A stretch of DNA of 64,000 nt from NCBI GenBank assembly GCA_029379385.1, contig CM055611.1, positions 10,664,001 through 10,728,000 on the forward strand, read 5' to 3'. Of the stretch, positions 33,546 to 45,899 are shown one piece after another; positions within the stretch are counted from its first letter, which is position 1, and each line of letters starts with the position of its first letter. The notes beneath the pieces are model-generated. The model worked only from the letters and a program-made list of their open reading frames with translations, was not told the origin of the DNA and did not search any database. The position numbers and the translations under genes were made by a program. This DNA is from Quillaja saponaria. Its lineage: Eukaryota; Streptophyta; Magnoliopsida; Fabales; Quillajaceae.

Positions 33546-33861
33546 AACTTAAACATAATTGCCTGGGAGATAGGGATGAGAAAAGCATATTCCTGAGGAT
33601 AAGGTAGGTTCCTCTATCTGGGCATGTGTCCTGAATGAATTGGAGTCAGTCCGCCAGACTAAAAGGAGAATCTTTCTTTTTATAAAGTAAATCTTTTACT
33701 TTAATTATTTCATCTTATTTTCCACCGAAAGCTTCTTGATTTAGGAAAAGTAGAATCTTTACTTTTGAAAAGCAAAAGTTTTTCTTTTACTTTTTGCCTT
33801 TTGACAGAAAATTAGGGATGTGTCCCTTTTTCAATGAAATCCTCTGCTCCTTCATCAAACC

Positions 33862-34379
33862 AATTTACCCTGTCATAGGTTTTAGCAATGTCAAGTTTGA
33901 AAATAGTATTCCCCCCTGGTATCTTATGCAAATCATACACCAATTCTTGTACCTGTGCCACGTTGTCAATAATACTTTTACCCCTCGAGATGCCGCTCCG
34001 TTCCTCTGAAATAAGAGAAGATAGAATGTGGCATAAACGATTAACCAGTAGACGAGAAATAATCTTGGATATGAAGTTGCATAGACTAATAGTTCTCAAA
34101 TTCGAAAAAGATTTTGGTGACTCAATCTTAGGTAACAGTACAATAACAGTGCTGCCAACAAATTTAGACAACTCCCCACCAGAGAAAAATTAAGCCATCC
34201 AAAACAACGTCGCAACATGTGATGAAAAAAATGCCCATTGAACCTGTCCGGACCAGTTGCACTGCTCTTGCCAACCGACTTCTTTTAGCTTTAACTGAGG
34301 CATAGAAAAACTTTGTGCATTTGTCACCCTCTTTGAGCCACTTAATTGAAGACTTTTGATGCCAAAACTCCTCTTCCAT
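33862..34379 (-). pseudogene. LINE ORF2 reverse transcriptase, N-terminal part
   Basis: EEEFWHQKSSIKWLKEGD and CTKFFYASVKAKRSRL (34379-34164) are the pre-RT block. The next frame (34171-33812) has STVIVLLPKIESPKSFSNL, RTISLCNFISKIISRLLVNRL, and motif A-like FKLDIAKTYDRVNW with its aspartate. Directly after DRVNW the sequence turns into EPRV (near 33861). The YADD-containing core, about 110 residues, is missing. Confidence 0.8.
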
Positions 34380-35345
34380 TAAGAGTTCCTCTTCTAATAT
34401 TGTTTCGGCTCTGTTTAGATCCCCCCTATAGCTTTGCCCTAATCAACAGCTTGTTCAATGTATGAAACAAGGTCTTTGGCATTCTTTAACTCTATCTTGA
34501 ACATGGCTAAAGATATCTATGTTCCAACTTCGCAAAGCTTTTTTCAACCGATTTATTTTTACACCCAACACATACATAGGGTTACCCCCCAACGTCTCTT
34601 CTCAAGAATGATGAACAGTAGCAATAAACTGATTATGACGACTCCAAATGTTCAAGTACCTAAATGGAGCTTTGTCTGTGAGCTTTAACTTTCAATGGGT
34701 TGTGGTCAAAAAATTTCCTATTGAGCTGAGTCACATGGAAATTTACATTAGGTCAACAAGAATTAATAAAAAACGATTTAACCTCTTTAATATTTGAGTC
34801 AGTTCTTCCCGCTTATTTGTCCATGTGAAACAAGAATCTGAATAAGCCACTTCATACAAATCACATGTAGATAAAGTGCCCAGAAAATCATAAGCCGAAT
34901 AATACTTAAAACAAGCTCGAGGACCATTGACTTCATACTGATTCAAAACACAATTGAAATCCCCTCCAACCAACCAACCACTAGATCCAACCAAGCTACA
35001 ACTACCATTAAGTCATTCCACTCTTTTACATTTAGCATACACCAAAGAAAGGAAGAAAGAATCGCACATTCTAGTAGGCGTAACTTTCAAAGTAATTTGT
35101 CGTCTCGAATTCAAAATAACCTCATAAGAAATATCATCACCCCAAAACAGCCACAAATTATTATCCAAATTTGCATAAAGATTGTGAAAAATCACAATAA
35201 AGAGCAACAACATCTAAATCCTCCAACAGACTCTTTGGTTCTGAAATGGCCGCCAAAGAACAATTTTGCAACCTTTTCAATTCATGAAGCCTAATGTCTT
35301 AATATTCTTGATTCTCCTGACATTCCAACAAATACAATTCGACAT
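34380..35345 (-). pseudogene. LINE ORF2 endonuclease domain
   Basis: The ATG at 35345 opens with CICWNVRRIKN, the WNVRG-type start of the APE-like endonuclease that nicks target DNA; it overlaps the end of ORF1 (35291) in another frame. Further along the strand, WLVGGDFNCVLNQYEVNG (34994-34743 frame) gives the conserved GDFN motif, and CDLYEVAYSDSCFTWTNKRE gives the FTW block. Frames are broken in several places. Confidence 0.75.
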
Positions 35346-36910
35346 TGAGATGTAGGAGAAGGAAAGCAATTGTTTACCTTAGAGGTCGGTTGCCCCACAG
35401 AAGCCTTCATCCGTTCAAGACCTTCCCTTATAGAACTAAGAGAGTTGCTGTCACCTGAAAAGCTTAAACGAGGTTCATCATGCACAAAAGAACTTTTCTT
35501 TCCATTTTTAGGAGATAAATTCAGAGTGTAAACAATTCTTTCCAAGTCCTCTTTACTAGTTATGGTAAAGTTTTTGAAGCCTTGAAATGGACTACTATCT
35601 TAATCCGTGCCACTACTAATAGTTCCACTTTTCTCCACAAAATTGCCTCCCATAGTAACCCCTGTGTTTCTTGGGCAATCTTGAGAATCTTGAACCTTTT
35701 GGTTCAATTCTTGAACACAGAACCTCCTCAAGATCCACAGCATCCACTACTATAGAACAAATATCAAAGGGAATATTCTTTCTTACAACGTCCTTACGGC
35801 CCTCTTTAGTAGCATCTACATGTTTAGAGACCGAGTTAATGAACCCTATGAAATCACCTTTTGCAGCAGTCCCACGTTTCTGTCCTAGAGTATCACCAAT
35901 CCCCGAATCATCAAGATCACTAACCCCTTGCAAACCAATGATAAGTTGATCCTTGGACACGTGATCTTTTACAGCATCCTTACTAGCAGCTTGTGAGGTT
36001 TCACTTTCAATCAACATTTTCTTTTGAGTGAAATTCTTGAGCACCATTGAATCAGCTCTTAAATTAAAGACTTGTGCATCATCCCCGGATTTCTTAGCCT
36101 TATCTTTTCGTTTCCATACATCCTTTATTGTGCCTATGTAAGGAGACTTTGGTTGAGCACCATCATGCTTAATCTTGGAATCATCTTGAACCATAGGCTT
36201 CTCAAGATCTTTTGACACCTTCAAAGATTCACTTTCTTGATTTTGGGCAGCCCCAATTACTCTTTTCTTGTCATGTGGATTTTGGGGAACTTTGCAAGAA
36301 GCCATATCATGGCCGAGTCAATGACAGTGAGAACAATAATGGGGAACATTCTCATATCCTACTTGTTGAAAGAAACCTTATATTCACCATAACCAATCCA
36401 CACTCTTTCCTTAAGCTTTAACAGATCTAACTCCAAACAAATTCTTGCCATACTAGGCCTAGTTCATGAAGCTGAAGCACCATCAAGTTAAGGTTTGCTT
36501 ACCATGCTAGCAATGATGAAAAAGCTATCTTTTGAATAAAAATGTAAAGGAAAATTTGGAAGATTAATCAATATCGGGGCAATAGACAATTCTTGACCTG
36601 ACCTGAAATCAGTCAACCATTTGAAAACTCTCATTGGAAATCACTGGATGTACCATTGATCAGCCCTACACCCTAATCTTTGAAAGTCTTCATCATTGAA
36701 CACTTCAATAATTATGTGTTTTTGGTCAAGAAGTCCTATAGAAATTGAGGAAGTCAATCCAATGGTAGCAAAGGCCTTCCGACAGGTGTACTTGAAGGGG
36801 GCTGCAAGAGTACCAATCTCTTGTTCCATGAAGTGCACAGCAGGCACTCCTCTAAAAGTAGAGACTTGCTTAGCATGAATCAATAGGGATTTATAGGAGC
36901 CATTGGACAT
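35291..36910 (-). pseudogene. LINE ORF1 (Gag-like, DUF4283 and CCHC knuckle)
   Basis: Start ATG at 36910 is in a good context and is followed by SYKSLLIHAKQVSTFRGVP and VPAVHFMEQEIGTLAAPFKY, the N-terminal domain of plant LINE ORF1 proteins, which bind element RNA. The knuckle region near 36300-36350 reads YCSHCH, stop, LGHDMASC, that is C-X2-C-X4-H-X4-C with an in-frame stop inside. A lysine- and serine-rich tail of about 230 codons (36305-35616) follows, then a last piece to 35291. Stops near 36641 and in the knuckle make it a pseudogene. Upstream frames at 37137-36891 are proline- and asparagine-rich and may be an N-terminal extension. Confidence 0.7.
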
Positions 36911-37311
36911 AACTGAGGAGAAGGATTTTTTGGCTAGGGTTAGAAGGACTCCTTATTGGAACAGAGTGAGAGTTGATCACAGCTGTTTTGTAGGGATTGT
37001 TGATCATGGCAGTCGAGTTCAATGGAGGTTGCTGTGGAGGATGGTCTATGATTGTTGTAAGGGATGAGGAAGGAGTTTGAATCAAAGAGGATGGTTTGTG
37101 ATGGTTTTAAGGGATGAGGAAGAAAGAGTTGATTCAAAGATGGAGCCTTGGATATAGGAAGGTTGGTGCAGTAGCTGGGAGAGGTTGATTTGAGGGAACA
37201 AAGGATGAAAGAAAGCCTAACTACTCTTGCGCTTTGTTAGGATGAAGGTCTTGAAGGATGGCATAGAGGGCAGCAGCCGTTGCCCACAGCCTGAAGTCCC
37301 TATGAGGCTGG

Positions 37312-38904
37312 TGATGAGTCGTCAATGTTCAGCAAATTAAAACTTAACTAATTATATTTGTAGTATAGCAAGTAGGGTACCGATCCCATAGAGAAACAAT
37401 TAAGTTAACTAAATTCAACTCAAGCAAGTAATTCTTAAATTGAACCAAAACAAAAGAGCACAAGAAGTTCAAGTATATTTTCTACGCTGAATACTGTAAT
37501 GAGCAATAAAAGTAAATCAAACTAATGCAAAAAAATATAGGGTGGTGCTATGTGCACTACCTAATGTTGTTAGTTAGATTACAAAATAAAAAGATGTAGT
37601 GATTTTGTTTTTGTCTTCTAGTGCATTTGTAGTGCACCTAACAATATTTGTAGTCTACATAACAATGCCCGAAATATAAAACAAAACATTTGTATAAAAA
37701 TGAATGGAGTTCTAAAATAGGTTGTGATGATAATATGCTATAAATATATAAACTAACTAATGTGCACTCAAAATTGCAAAGTAAATAAATGGGGGGCTGA
37801 TATTTAATCTAAACTAAATTAAAATAGCAAAGCAAGCAAGAAAACACAAGAGAATTAAATTCTAAATGCAAAAAACAATTTTCGGTAGAAACTTACTAAA
37901 CTAGGCAAACAGCCAAAGATTTGTAAGACTCAACTGCAAAGAAGTTTTCACCAAGATTCATGAGCAAAATCATTAAAAACAAAACAAATATCAATCTGAA
38001 TATACATATATGCATGCAAATTAACCATAGAAACAAGTCTTTCCAACCTATCCTTATCTCTTTGTTAATTAAGTCAAGCGGAATAACCAACACTAATCAC
38101 ATAATAACTTTCATAAAGCGTTATTGATTTAATTACGTGAAAGCATTACGAACTAATAGGTACAATTGATTCTGAACAATTAACACACAAGCGGCATTAA
38201 CTTAGTCTAGATTATATTTTCCAAGCAATACTCAAATAAACTCAGATTTAATTCAAGTGCTAGTTTTACTACTTATGTTAATTGACTAATGCAAATACAT
38301 TAGTCAATTAACTAGCATCATATTACATATATCAATCTATCATGTGCACATCATAACAAACTAAAACACATAATCATTAAGCAATTAACCAAGAAAAACA
38401 TGAATACCATCATCATTAATTGGAAAGAAAATATTTGTTCATTGTTGAAATTTTGAGAGAGAAGAAAAAGAAAAGTGCATGTAAAGGTACTACTCAATCA
38501 AACTTATACCTCCCCTATTTATAGAGAATAGAGGTGGCAAGGACTCCTAAACAAGGAGTCTTTTCCTGCTTAATAGCTAATACCTTATTAGATCAGATTG
38601 TATGTCCTATTATGTCCAAAATTTGAATATTCTACTATGATCTTGTGATCTTCTTTCAATTCTGATCCCAATAAGATTCCTCATGTAGAAATCTTTTATT
38701 GCCACTAGAATTCCTAGTCCAATTAGGATTTGCACTTCATCAACTCATAGATTTGTCTCAATGTGCTCATTCTAGTCCTTAGCTCCATTACATGTTCAAA
38801 TTCTCCATTTTACTCTTTATGTCTACCAAGCACAATTTCATACAAAATATACATAAAAGACTAAGAATAAGATACTAAAAAGATAGAATAATATGAGTGT
38901 ATCA
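37312..38904 (-). repeat. Family A LTR, second copy
   Basis: Ends TGATGAGTCGTCAATG (left) and ATGAGTGTATCA (right), TG/CA-type termini on both strands. TATA box on the minus strand at 38516-38524. The sequence at 38905 and beyond, read on the minus strand, is AAGTGTGAGGGAATT, a polypurine tract directly before the LTR, so this is a 3' LTR. Carries a 132-bp MITE. Confidence 0.75.
37533..37678. mobile_element. 132-bp MITE with AAATATA target-site duplication
   Basis: Absent from the sister LTR at 15217-17262. The insert at 37540-37671 begins GGGTGGTGCTATGTGCACTAC and, inverted from the other end, CGGGCATTGTTATGTAGACTAC, an imperfect terminal inverted repeat. AAATATA flanks it on both sides (37533-37539, 37672-37678). 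Superfamily uncertain. Confidence 0.65.
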
Positions 38905-40530
38905 AATTCCCTCACACTTAGTACTTGCACATCCTCAACCAAGAAAAAGAAAAGACAAAGTTGAAACTAACAATGTTCAAAATCAAAAACTGAAAAATTG
39001 TAAAAGAAATGAATCCTAAGAATTAGAAAACAAAGGCATCCATTTCTAATCTCCCAACAGTCTAAGAGTATAAGAAGCATTATAATCAAGAATATTTTCA
39101 TGAATTTCAGCACTTAAAACAATCTTAGAACCCTAATAGTTTAAAGACTTAAATGAAATGCATGTGATACCAAAATAACAGATCCTCTCATTGGTATACA
39201 TTCCAACACTTAAGTGTTTATGGCCTAAAGTATTTGAATTCAAATTCAATCAATGTTATGATATGCCACAAGCTTGCTCTTCAATCTCATCTCCACTACC
39301 AAAGTATCACATGCATAACATAAATCAAAAGGTCTTTATTCAAGGTTGTAATGAGGCTAGGCCAAAAGGGTAGGTACGAAAAAGGTAAAGAAAAGGTTAA
39401 AAACCAAAGAAACTAGTAGAGCATAAAAAGATAATGAACTTAACAGCATATAAACTTAATGTTCATGAATTCATCATACTAAATTAAGCACAAATACCAA
39501 TCTACCTTTGATTTTCAAGTTCCCACAACATAGTATTACTTAAAAACAAAAGGGAACACTTTCTTTCTTCCTTTTTCACCTGATACACATTCGGTCATCA
39601 CTTTTCTTTTCTTTTTTTTTTCCATGAAGAATTTGGAATTGTTCTTCTCTTTTATTCATAACCAAATGGTACAACACACAATCAATTCCTATCATATAAC
39701 AAATTTTCTCATGAATTCTGTCCATAACCCAATGTTCTAATAAGGTACACTTGCTCTACTATACCTTGGCTAGGGAAAAAGAGAACATATGAAAGGTTTA
39801 GGCTTGTAAACATGGTTTAAAAAAAAAGGATAAATAAGCTCAAAATTGGCTCACTAGCCAATCATCATGAATAAGGTTGGCTTGTTTTTAGCTCAAGTGG
39901 TTAAAAATCCTAAGTGCCTTTAGCACTTTCATGCAATTTAAATGTAGTCTTAACAAGATATGAAGCAAGTTCTAGAGATACACAGCATATTGAATGGATT
40001 TTGGTCAACAAAGAATGGATGTTGAATGCTTAAAAGCTCACAAAGATAAAACAACTACTAAGTCAGCATGCAAGCTTTCAAAATTGATCCTTAAACCAAG
40101 TAAGCTCAAAATCGCAATTTAACAAATTCATTTAGTTTATCTCACTATAATACACATATTCTCATCAACTCTTGAGAGATCAAAAGACATAGCTAACCAC
40201 TTAATGTTTCACATGCAAAAGAAAAGGAAACACACATAAACACATGAAATAAAAGAAAAACATTCCAAAAGCAAAGAGAAACACTAAATCCTTCCCCCCC
40301 CCCCCCCCCCCACACACACACACATTTAAATACTATATTGGCCTCAATGTAGACATCAACGCCAGAAAGAGAAGAAGAAAAATCACGCATGTACTAAAAT
40401 AAAGGACGAAAAGAAAGAGAAAGAGAAAGAAGAAAGCAAATCTGGTTTGTGTTTTTCTTTTTTGTTGGGTTGCCTCCCAATCAGCGCCTTTGTTTTAATG
40501 TCTTTGGCTCAACTCCATGCTCATCAATCT
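38905..40530 (-). repeat. Gypsy family A 3' untranslated region, copy 2
   Basis: Lies between integrase-side sequence and the 3' LTR; ends at the GGGTTGCCTCCCAATCAGCGCC motif near 40470. Contains a 17-base C run followed by (CA)n at about 40294-40323. No coding signal. Confidence 0.65.
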
Positions 40531-41104
40531 ATCATACACATCATACACATAATTCATTATGCAATTAACCAAGAAAATCATGAATACTCATTTGTGTATA
40601 ACATCAGATTTCATAAGTCAAGGTTACTTACTTCTTGCAATTGAACAAAAACTTAGCTAGCACCATCATTAATTGAAAATAAAATATACTGTTCATTTTT
40701 TAAATTTTGAGAGAGAAGAAGAAGAAAAATGCATGTAAGAGGTACTTCTCAATCAGACCTCTACCTCCCCTATTTATATGAAGTATAGGGGTGGCAAGGA
40801 CTCCTAAACAAGAAGGAGTCTTTTCCTACTTAATAATTCCTTATTAGATTAGATTTGCACTTCCTATTCTATCTAAATTTTGAATATTCTAATCTGATTT
40901 GTCATCTTCTTTCAATCCTAATCTCAATAAGATTCCTAGCCAAAGTTAGATTCCTCATGTAGAAATCCTTTATCGCCACTAGGATTCCTAGTCCAATTAG
41001 GATTTACACTTCATCAACTCATATATTTGTCTCAATGTGATCATTCTAGTCCTTAGCTCCATTACATGTTCAAATGCTCCATTTAGAATAATATGAATGT
41101 ATCA
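40531..41104 (-). repeat. Family A LTR, truncated third copy
   Basis: Corresponds to the promoter-proximal half of the LTR; the right end ATGAATGTATCA and adjoining polypurine tract (minus: TAAGTGTAGGGGAATT) are intact, the left side joins 3'UTR of the neighbouring unit near 40530. Confidence 0.65.
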
Positions 41105-42560
41105 AATTCCCCTACACTTAGTACTTGCACGTCCTTGAGCAAGGAAAAGAGAAGACAAAGTTGAAACTAACAATGATCAAAATCAAAAACTGAAAAATTG
41201 GAAAATTGGAAAAGAAATGAAACCTAAGAATTAGAAACAAAAGCAAACAGTAAATGAAGACCTTCTAAGCAATCAACTCCACTTCTAATCTCCCAACAAT
41301 CTCAAAGAGTATAAGCATTATAAGCAAGAATATTTTCATGAATTTGAACAGTTAATCTTAGAACCCTTCTTAATTTAAAGACTTGAATGAAATGCATGTC
41401 CTACCAAAATAATAGGTCCTCTCATTGGTATACACTAAAACACTCAAGTGTTTGTGGCTTGAAATATTTAAACTCAAATTTAATCAATGTTATGATCTAT
41501 CATAAGCTTACTCTTCAATCTCCTCTCCACTACCAAAGTATCACATGTATAACATAAATCAAAAGGTCTTTATTCAAGGTTGTAATGGGGCTAGGCTAAA
41601 AGGGTAGGTTAAAAAAAAAGAGGTAAAGAAAAGGTTAAAAACCAAAGGAACTAGTAGAGCATAAAAAGATAATGAGCTCAACAGCGAATAAACTTAATGT
41701 TCACGAATTCATCATAGGAAACTAAGCAGAAATACCGAGCTTCATTTGATTTCCAAGTTCCCACAACATGATATTACTTAAAAATAAAAGGGAACACTTT
41801 CTTTCTTACTTTTCCTCCTTATACACATATGGTCATCACTTTTTCTTTTCTTTTCTTTGTTTTTTTTCTTTTTTTCATGAACAATTTGGAATTGTTCTTC
41901 TCTTTTCTTCATAACCAAATGGCACAATTCACAATCAACTCCCATCATATAACAACTTTTCTCGTGAATTCCAAACCTAACCTAATGTTCATAATAAGGT
42001 ACACATGCTCTACTATTCCTTTGCTATGGAAAAAGGGAACATATGAAAGGTTTAGGTTCACAAACATGGGTTAAAAGAAAAAGGATAAATAAGCTCAAAA
42101 TTGGCTCACTAGCCAATCATCATGAATAAGTTTAGCTTGTTTTTTTGCTCAAGTGGTTAAAAATCCTAAGTGTCTTTATTACTTTCATGCATACATGCAA
42201 TTTAAATATAGTCTTAACATGATATGAAGCAAGTTCTAGAGATGCACAACACATGAGTAACACACAACAAAGAAGGCGTGTTGAATGCTCGAAAGTTCAC
42301 AAAGGTAAAACAACTACTAAGTCAGCATGACAAGCTTTCAAAGTTAATCCTTAAACCAAGTAAGCTCAAAATTACAAGTTAACTCATTCATTCAGTTTAT
42401 CTTACTATAAGACACATATTCTCATCAACTCTTGGGTGATCAAAAGACAAAGCTAAACAATTAAGGTTTCGCTTGCAAAAGAAAAGGAAACACACATAAA
42501 TGCATGAAATAAAAACAAAACATACCAAAAGCAAAAAGAAACACTAAGGACGAAAAGCAA
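41105..42560 (-). repeat. Gypsy family A 3' untranslated region, copy 3
   Basis: Parallel to 38905-40530 with the same order of blocks (for example AAAGGTCTTTATTCAAGG, GGTACACATGCTCTACTATT). Together with the unit to its left it forms a tandem LTR plus 3'UTR pair. Confidence 0.65.
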
Positions 42561-42634
42561 AGACAAATCATTAGACTATTTCTTGTAAAGCCCATCTGTC
42601 GTCTCGTTTTAATAATGCATATGACATCAGTTGT

Positions 42635-43319
42635 CATGACCCGACATAGGGAGCTATGATTGGCATGTAAGCTAGGGTAGACTAGGGCCCATGATAGCTC
42701 TCACGAACCAATAATATGACATTTTTCAATTTGATTATCTCAATTACTCAAAATATCAATAAACTTGTTGTATTTTGAAGAGATTTATTTATGGTAGATA
42801 TGTTTGTTTAAAGGGCTTATTTATTTCATTTTATTTTTAAAGTTACTCATTACTGGTTTAATCTACTTGCACATTATGTATGATTTCTTACATTCCTAGC
42901 ATATTTTTTGTTTTAGTCTAACCTGGATTTCGTTATGAATGACCTTTACATTTTAGCTAGCCATAACTGAGTTTCTTATTAGACTCATTACACATCTCTT
43001 TTCTCAAACAACCAAACTAATATTTACCAACATAAATTTTTACTACTAAGATTCAATCACGTGATGAATTACTAATACAATCTCTCCTTAAAAATTTAGC
43101 ATAATTGAATTATTACTAGAATCATGCAAACAACCATATTTGTTTTTGATTGACAAGTTACATTCACACCTTTAGATATGTTGATTACATTTTTATACTT
43201 TACTAATGAAAATATAACCTATGAACTAACTATATAGATATTACAAATTCATTTGCATAGCTAACCTTTGCATAGCCAAACATTATTCTTAGCTGCCTCT
43301 GAGTCTTATTACCACCTGT

Positions 43320-43352
<33 letters not shown>

Positions 43353-44400
43353 GTTCTTTTAACAAAGAATAAGATACAATGATCTCAATAGGTAGGGGTG
43401 CAATGAACCTTACTATCTGTGAATGCATGAAACAACCCTAATATAGGCATAGTATTAAGTTGACACTATATAAAATGATGCATAATTTAACACTTAGATT
43501 TTCTCATAATGTACCAAGTATTATAGAACACATATATCAACAAGCATATAGCAAGTTACAAACTAATCTCATGCATATCCAGTTAGCCATATAGTCAAAA
43601 GCATCATTATATAGATTAACATACATAACTATCTACAAAGCAAGTGATAAGCAAGTCATACCTAACTTGATTTTGAGATACAGCCTCTATGTACATTCAA
43701 ATTGACCACGAAAAGAATCAAAATATTTATTAGGATGTATGCTACAACTTTGATATATAATAGTTTTTCTAATTCTCAACCAGTCTTTTGGAAATCACAA
43801 TATACCAACCAAAGTACAAAACAGAGAAAACAGAGTGTCCCTTCTGTCCGCTACCAAAATTGGAGCTTCAGACCTTAAATTAATAAAATAAAAGCATAAA
43901 CTACTTTTTCTAAGCTTCCTCTACACTTTATCTTAAGACCTCAATATTTAGTTTGACCTCTAAGACTCCCAAAACTAAGTTGTACCAAACTAGGTACACA
44001 TGCAAACTCTAGTTCCTAAAAGCAGATTTCAGTAGTTTTAGAGTACACATCATTTAGAGCCATCTCATAAAACTTTACAAAATAGTTTCTCAAGATGTTA
44101 GAACAATTTCTCTTTAACAACCCACTCCTAAATCATCCCTTAAGACCTTTCTAAACCTAGTTACACTAAATCAGGCACATGTAGAACCCAAAAACTCCAA
44201 CAGTGACTTCCAATACCTCAAGAATGCACATATCATGAAATTAAAATTGGGAAAGCTCCATAATGGCTTCTTAATATATTAGAAAAAAATTATATTTTAG
44301 AACCCCTAAGCTAATTCAACTCATAATTCCTCCAATCAAAGCTTACCTTAAACTAAGTAGCATAAATTGAGTTAAACTTTCAACAATAGCTCCTCTAGAT
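42635..44400 (+). repeat. LTR-like family D, copy 1 (left arm of inverted repeat)
   Basis: Starts TGTCATGACCCGAC, a usual start for Ty3/gypsy LTRs. The part 43210-44380 is repeated in inverted orientation at 45900-46975. A (CA)n(TA)n microsatellite is at 43320-43352. Confidence 0.55.
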
Positions 44401-45899
44401 GTTGTATGAATGCATATTTTACATGTCTTTGTACTTGTTGATACGCTTTAATAGCCTAAATTTTATAAAGCTATGATTCAATTGTGAGTAAATTTAGAGT
44501 TATACTAATAAATTATGTGGTTAAGTGGATGAAAATAACTTTAGTAATATTGCTGTACTGTTTGTTTGTAAGAATTGTAGCTTATTGCATTAATTGCAAG
44601 CATGACATGAAAATGCATGAAAACTTTGATGCTAGCATAAAACTGTTCAATTAGATATATGACATTTGTTAACTCAGATACTTATATCTTTTCATATAAA
44701 TATTTAAATGTAAATTTGATTGATATGTTAGAAAATAGACTTGTATAGCTTTAAAATGACATATGATTTGTAATATTTGGACTATTATATTAGTCCAGGT
44801 AATTCATCAAAATTTGGTTAAAATCCTTGAAATGTTGGATTCTAAAGATTGACATTTCAATAACCCAACTAGCATAAATTGAGTTAAACAAATGCAAATA
44901 ACAATCCGTTTAAGAGATAAATTAGTAAACATATGTAGATTTCTATAAATGTGTTATACATGCTAATTTAATGTGTATATTAATACAATTCTTTTAAGTT
45001 AAGCCAAATTTTGTAAAACGTAGAATTTTAACAGTTTTGACATTGGTAAATTGGCCATAACTTCGTCGAGGAGAATCAAAATCCAATTCCGTTGCAGGAA
45101 TAAATTAATAGAAATAGATTTCCAAAAAAGTATCACATGTATTATTTGGTTTTGTACATATAGCTAATTGTTTAAAGTTGGCTACAATGTATGTGTGTCT
45201 TATGTGATGAGTATGGAGTTTATGAATTGGTTTAAATTATTTCGTTAGATATCTTTGTTGGAAATATATTCATAGTTACTTAAGACACTAGTTAAATATG
45301 TGAGAAATATTATTAGGATAAAATTAAGGTTAAAAACCTAAGGTAAATTACAACTAAATCCCCAACATTAGTGGAGTAATGACTAGAAATTCCACTGTGT
45401 TCTCTTAGTGGAGTTTTATATAGAAAACTTATTATGTAAACTATATTTTCCAAGTGGGGCTGGTATCCAAGGTAGCTGAAATTAGGATATATTAATATAA
45501 GAAAAGTTGTTGACCAAGTGAGGTCATATTTTTTCCTTCACCTTAATTCCACTCATTGCCCGTGAGAGAAAGAGAGAGAGAGAGCTAGGAGTTAAAAGAA
45601 ATGCTTGAGGTTTGAGACTACTTTCTGATTTGAGTCTAAGGGTTAGAGTGGGGGGTTTACATATCCAAAACCATAGAGGAGTGCCTTGAGGTCTGAACTT
45701 CAAGGTTAAAGCGAGTTGGACCCATTTTGCGACCTTTTTATACTGGTGTAGAGTTTGAAAATGAAGGTGTTCTAGACCAAATCAACCTATAAATGCAGGA
45801 GAGAAGTTGTAAATCAGACCCTCTAGAGTAGATCTAGAGTTTTTCTTAGTTTGGTTTGTAGTAAATGAGTTGAAGACCTGGAAAGCTGCTATCGTTTTA
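44401..45899. other. Spacer of the inverted repeat
   Basis: AT-rich; has short similarity to family B (for example around GGCCATAACTTCGTCGAGG at 45053 and ATGACATATGATTTGTAAT at 44756). A GA microsatellite lies near 45570-45585. No genes recognised. Confidence 0.4.

Larger units (their letters stand above)
32137..33861 (-). mobile_element. EPRV fragment 3 inside the LINE reverse transcriptase
   Basis: On the minus strand it starts with the acidic tail of the post-RNase H frame (FDEGAEDFIEKG near 33861), then the intergenic region with TTATATAAGGGCC (TATA box, about 33530-33545), the primer-site region (about 33180-33200), leader, movement-protein ATG at 33006, the movement domain to about 32413, and a piece of the coat-protein N-terminal region ending near 32137. 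Thus it spans the end and the start of the viral map in one piece, as expected from a circular or concatemeric template. A gap of about 0.5-0.6 kb of viral sequence is missing after MVVPKTITW. Confidence 0.8.
27754..36769 (+). repeat. Large duplication, copy 1
   Basis: Nearly identical to 54898-64000 in the same orientation; substitutions are rare by eye and there are only a few indels, the largest being 82 bp present in copy 2 at about 57626-57707. The match begins at AACTATTACACAATATAAG; sequence left of it differs between the copies. Confidence 0.9.
31086..37311 (-). mobile_element. L1-type LINE retrotransposon, disrupted by an EPRV fragment
   Basis: Minus-strand order: 5' untranslated/proline-rich start (37311-36911), ORF1 with DUF4283-like domain and CCHC knuckle (36910-35291), ORF2 with endonuclease (from 35345), RT fingers, then EPRV sequence (33861-32137) in place of the RT core, then RT thumb and the zf-RVT region down to 31089. 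No poly(A) tail is evident at the 3' side, so the 3' end is probably truncated. The 5' side abuts the family A LTR at 37312. Confidence 0.8.

Noticed and set aside
40294..40323. C run plus CA run as a regulatory or quadruplex element
   Set aside because: Simple-sequence slippage in a repeat; the sister copies at 41105-42560 and 5266-6060 lack it.
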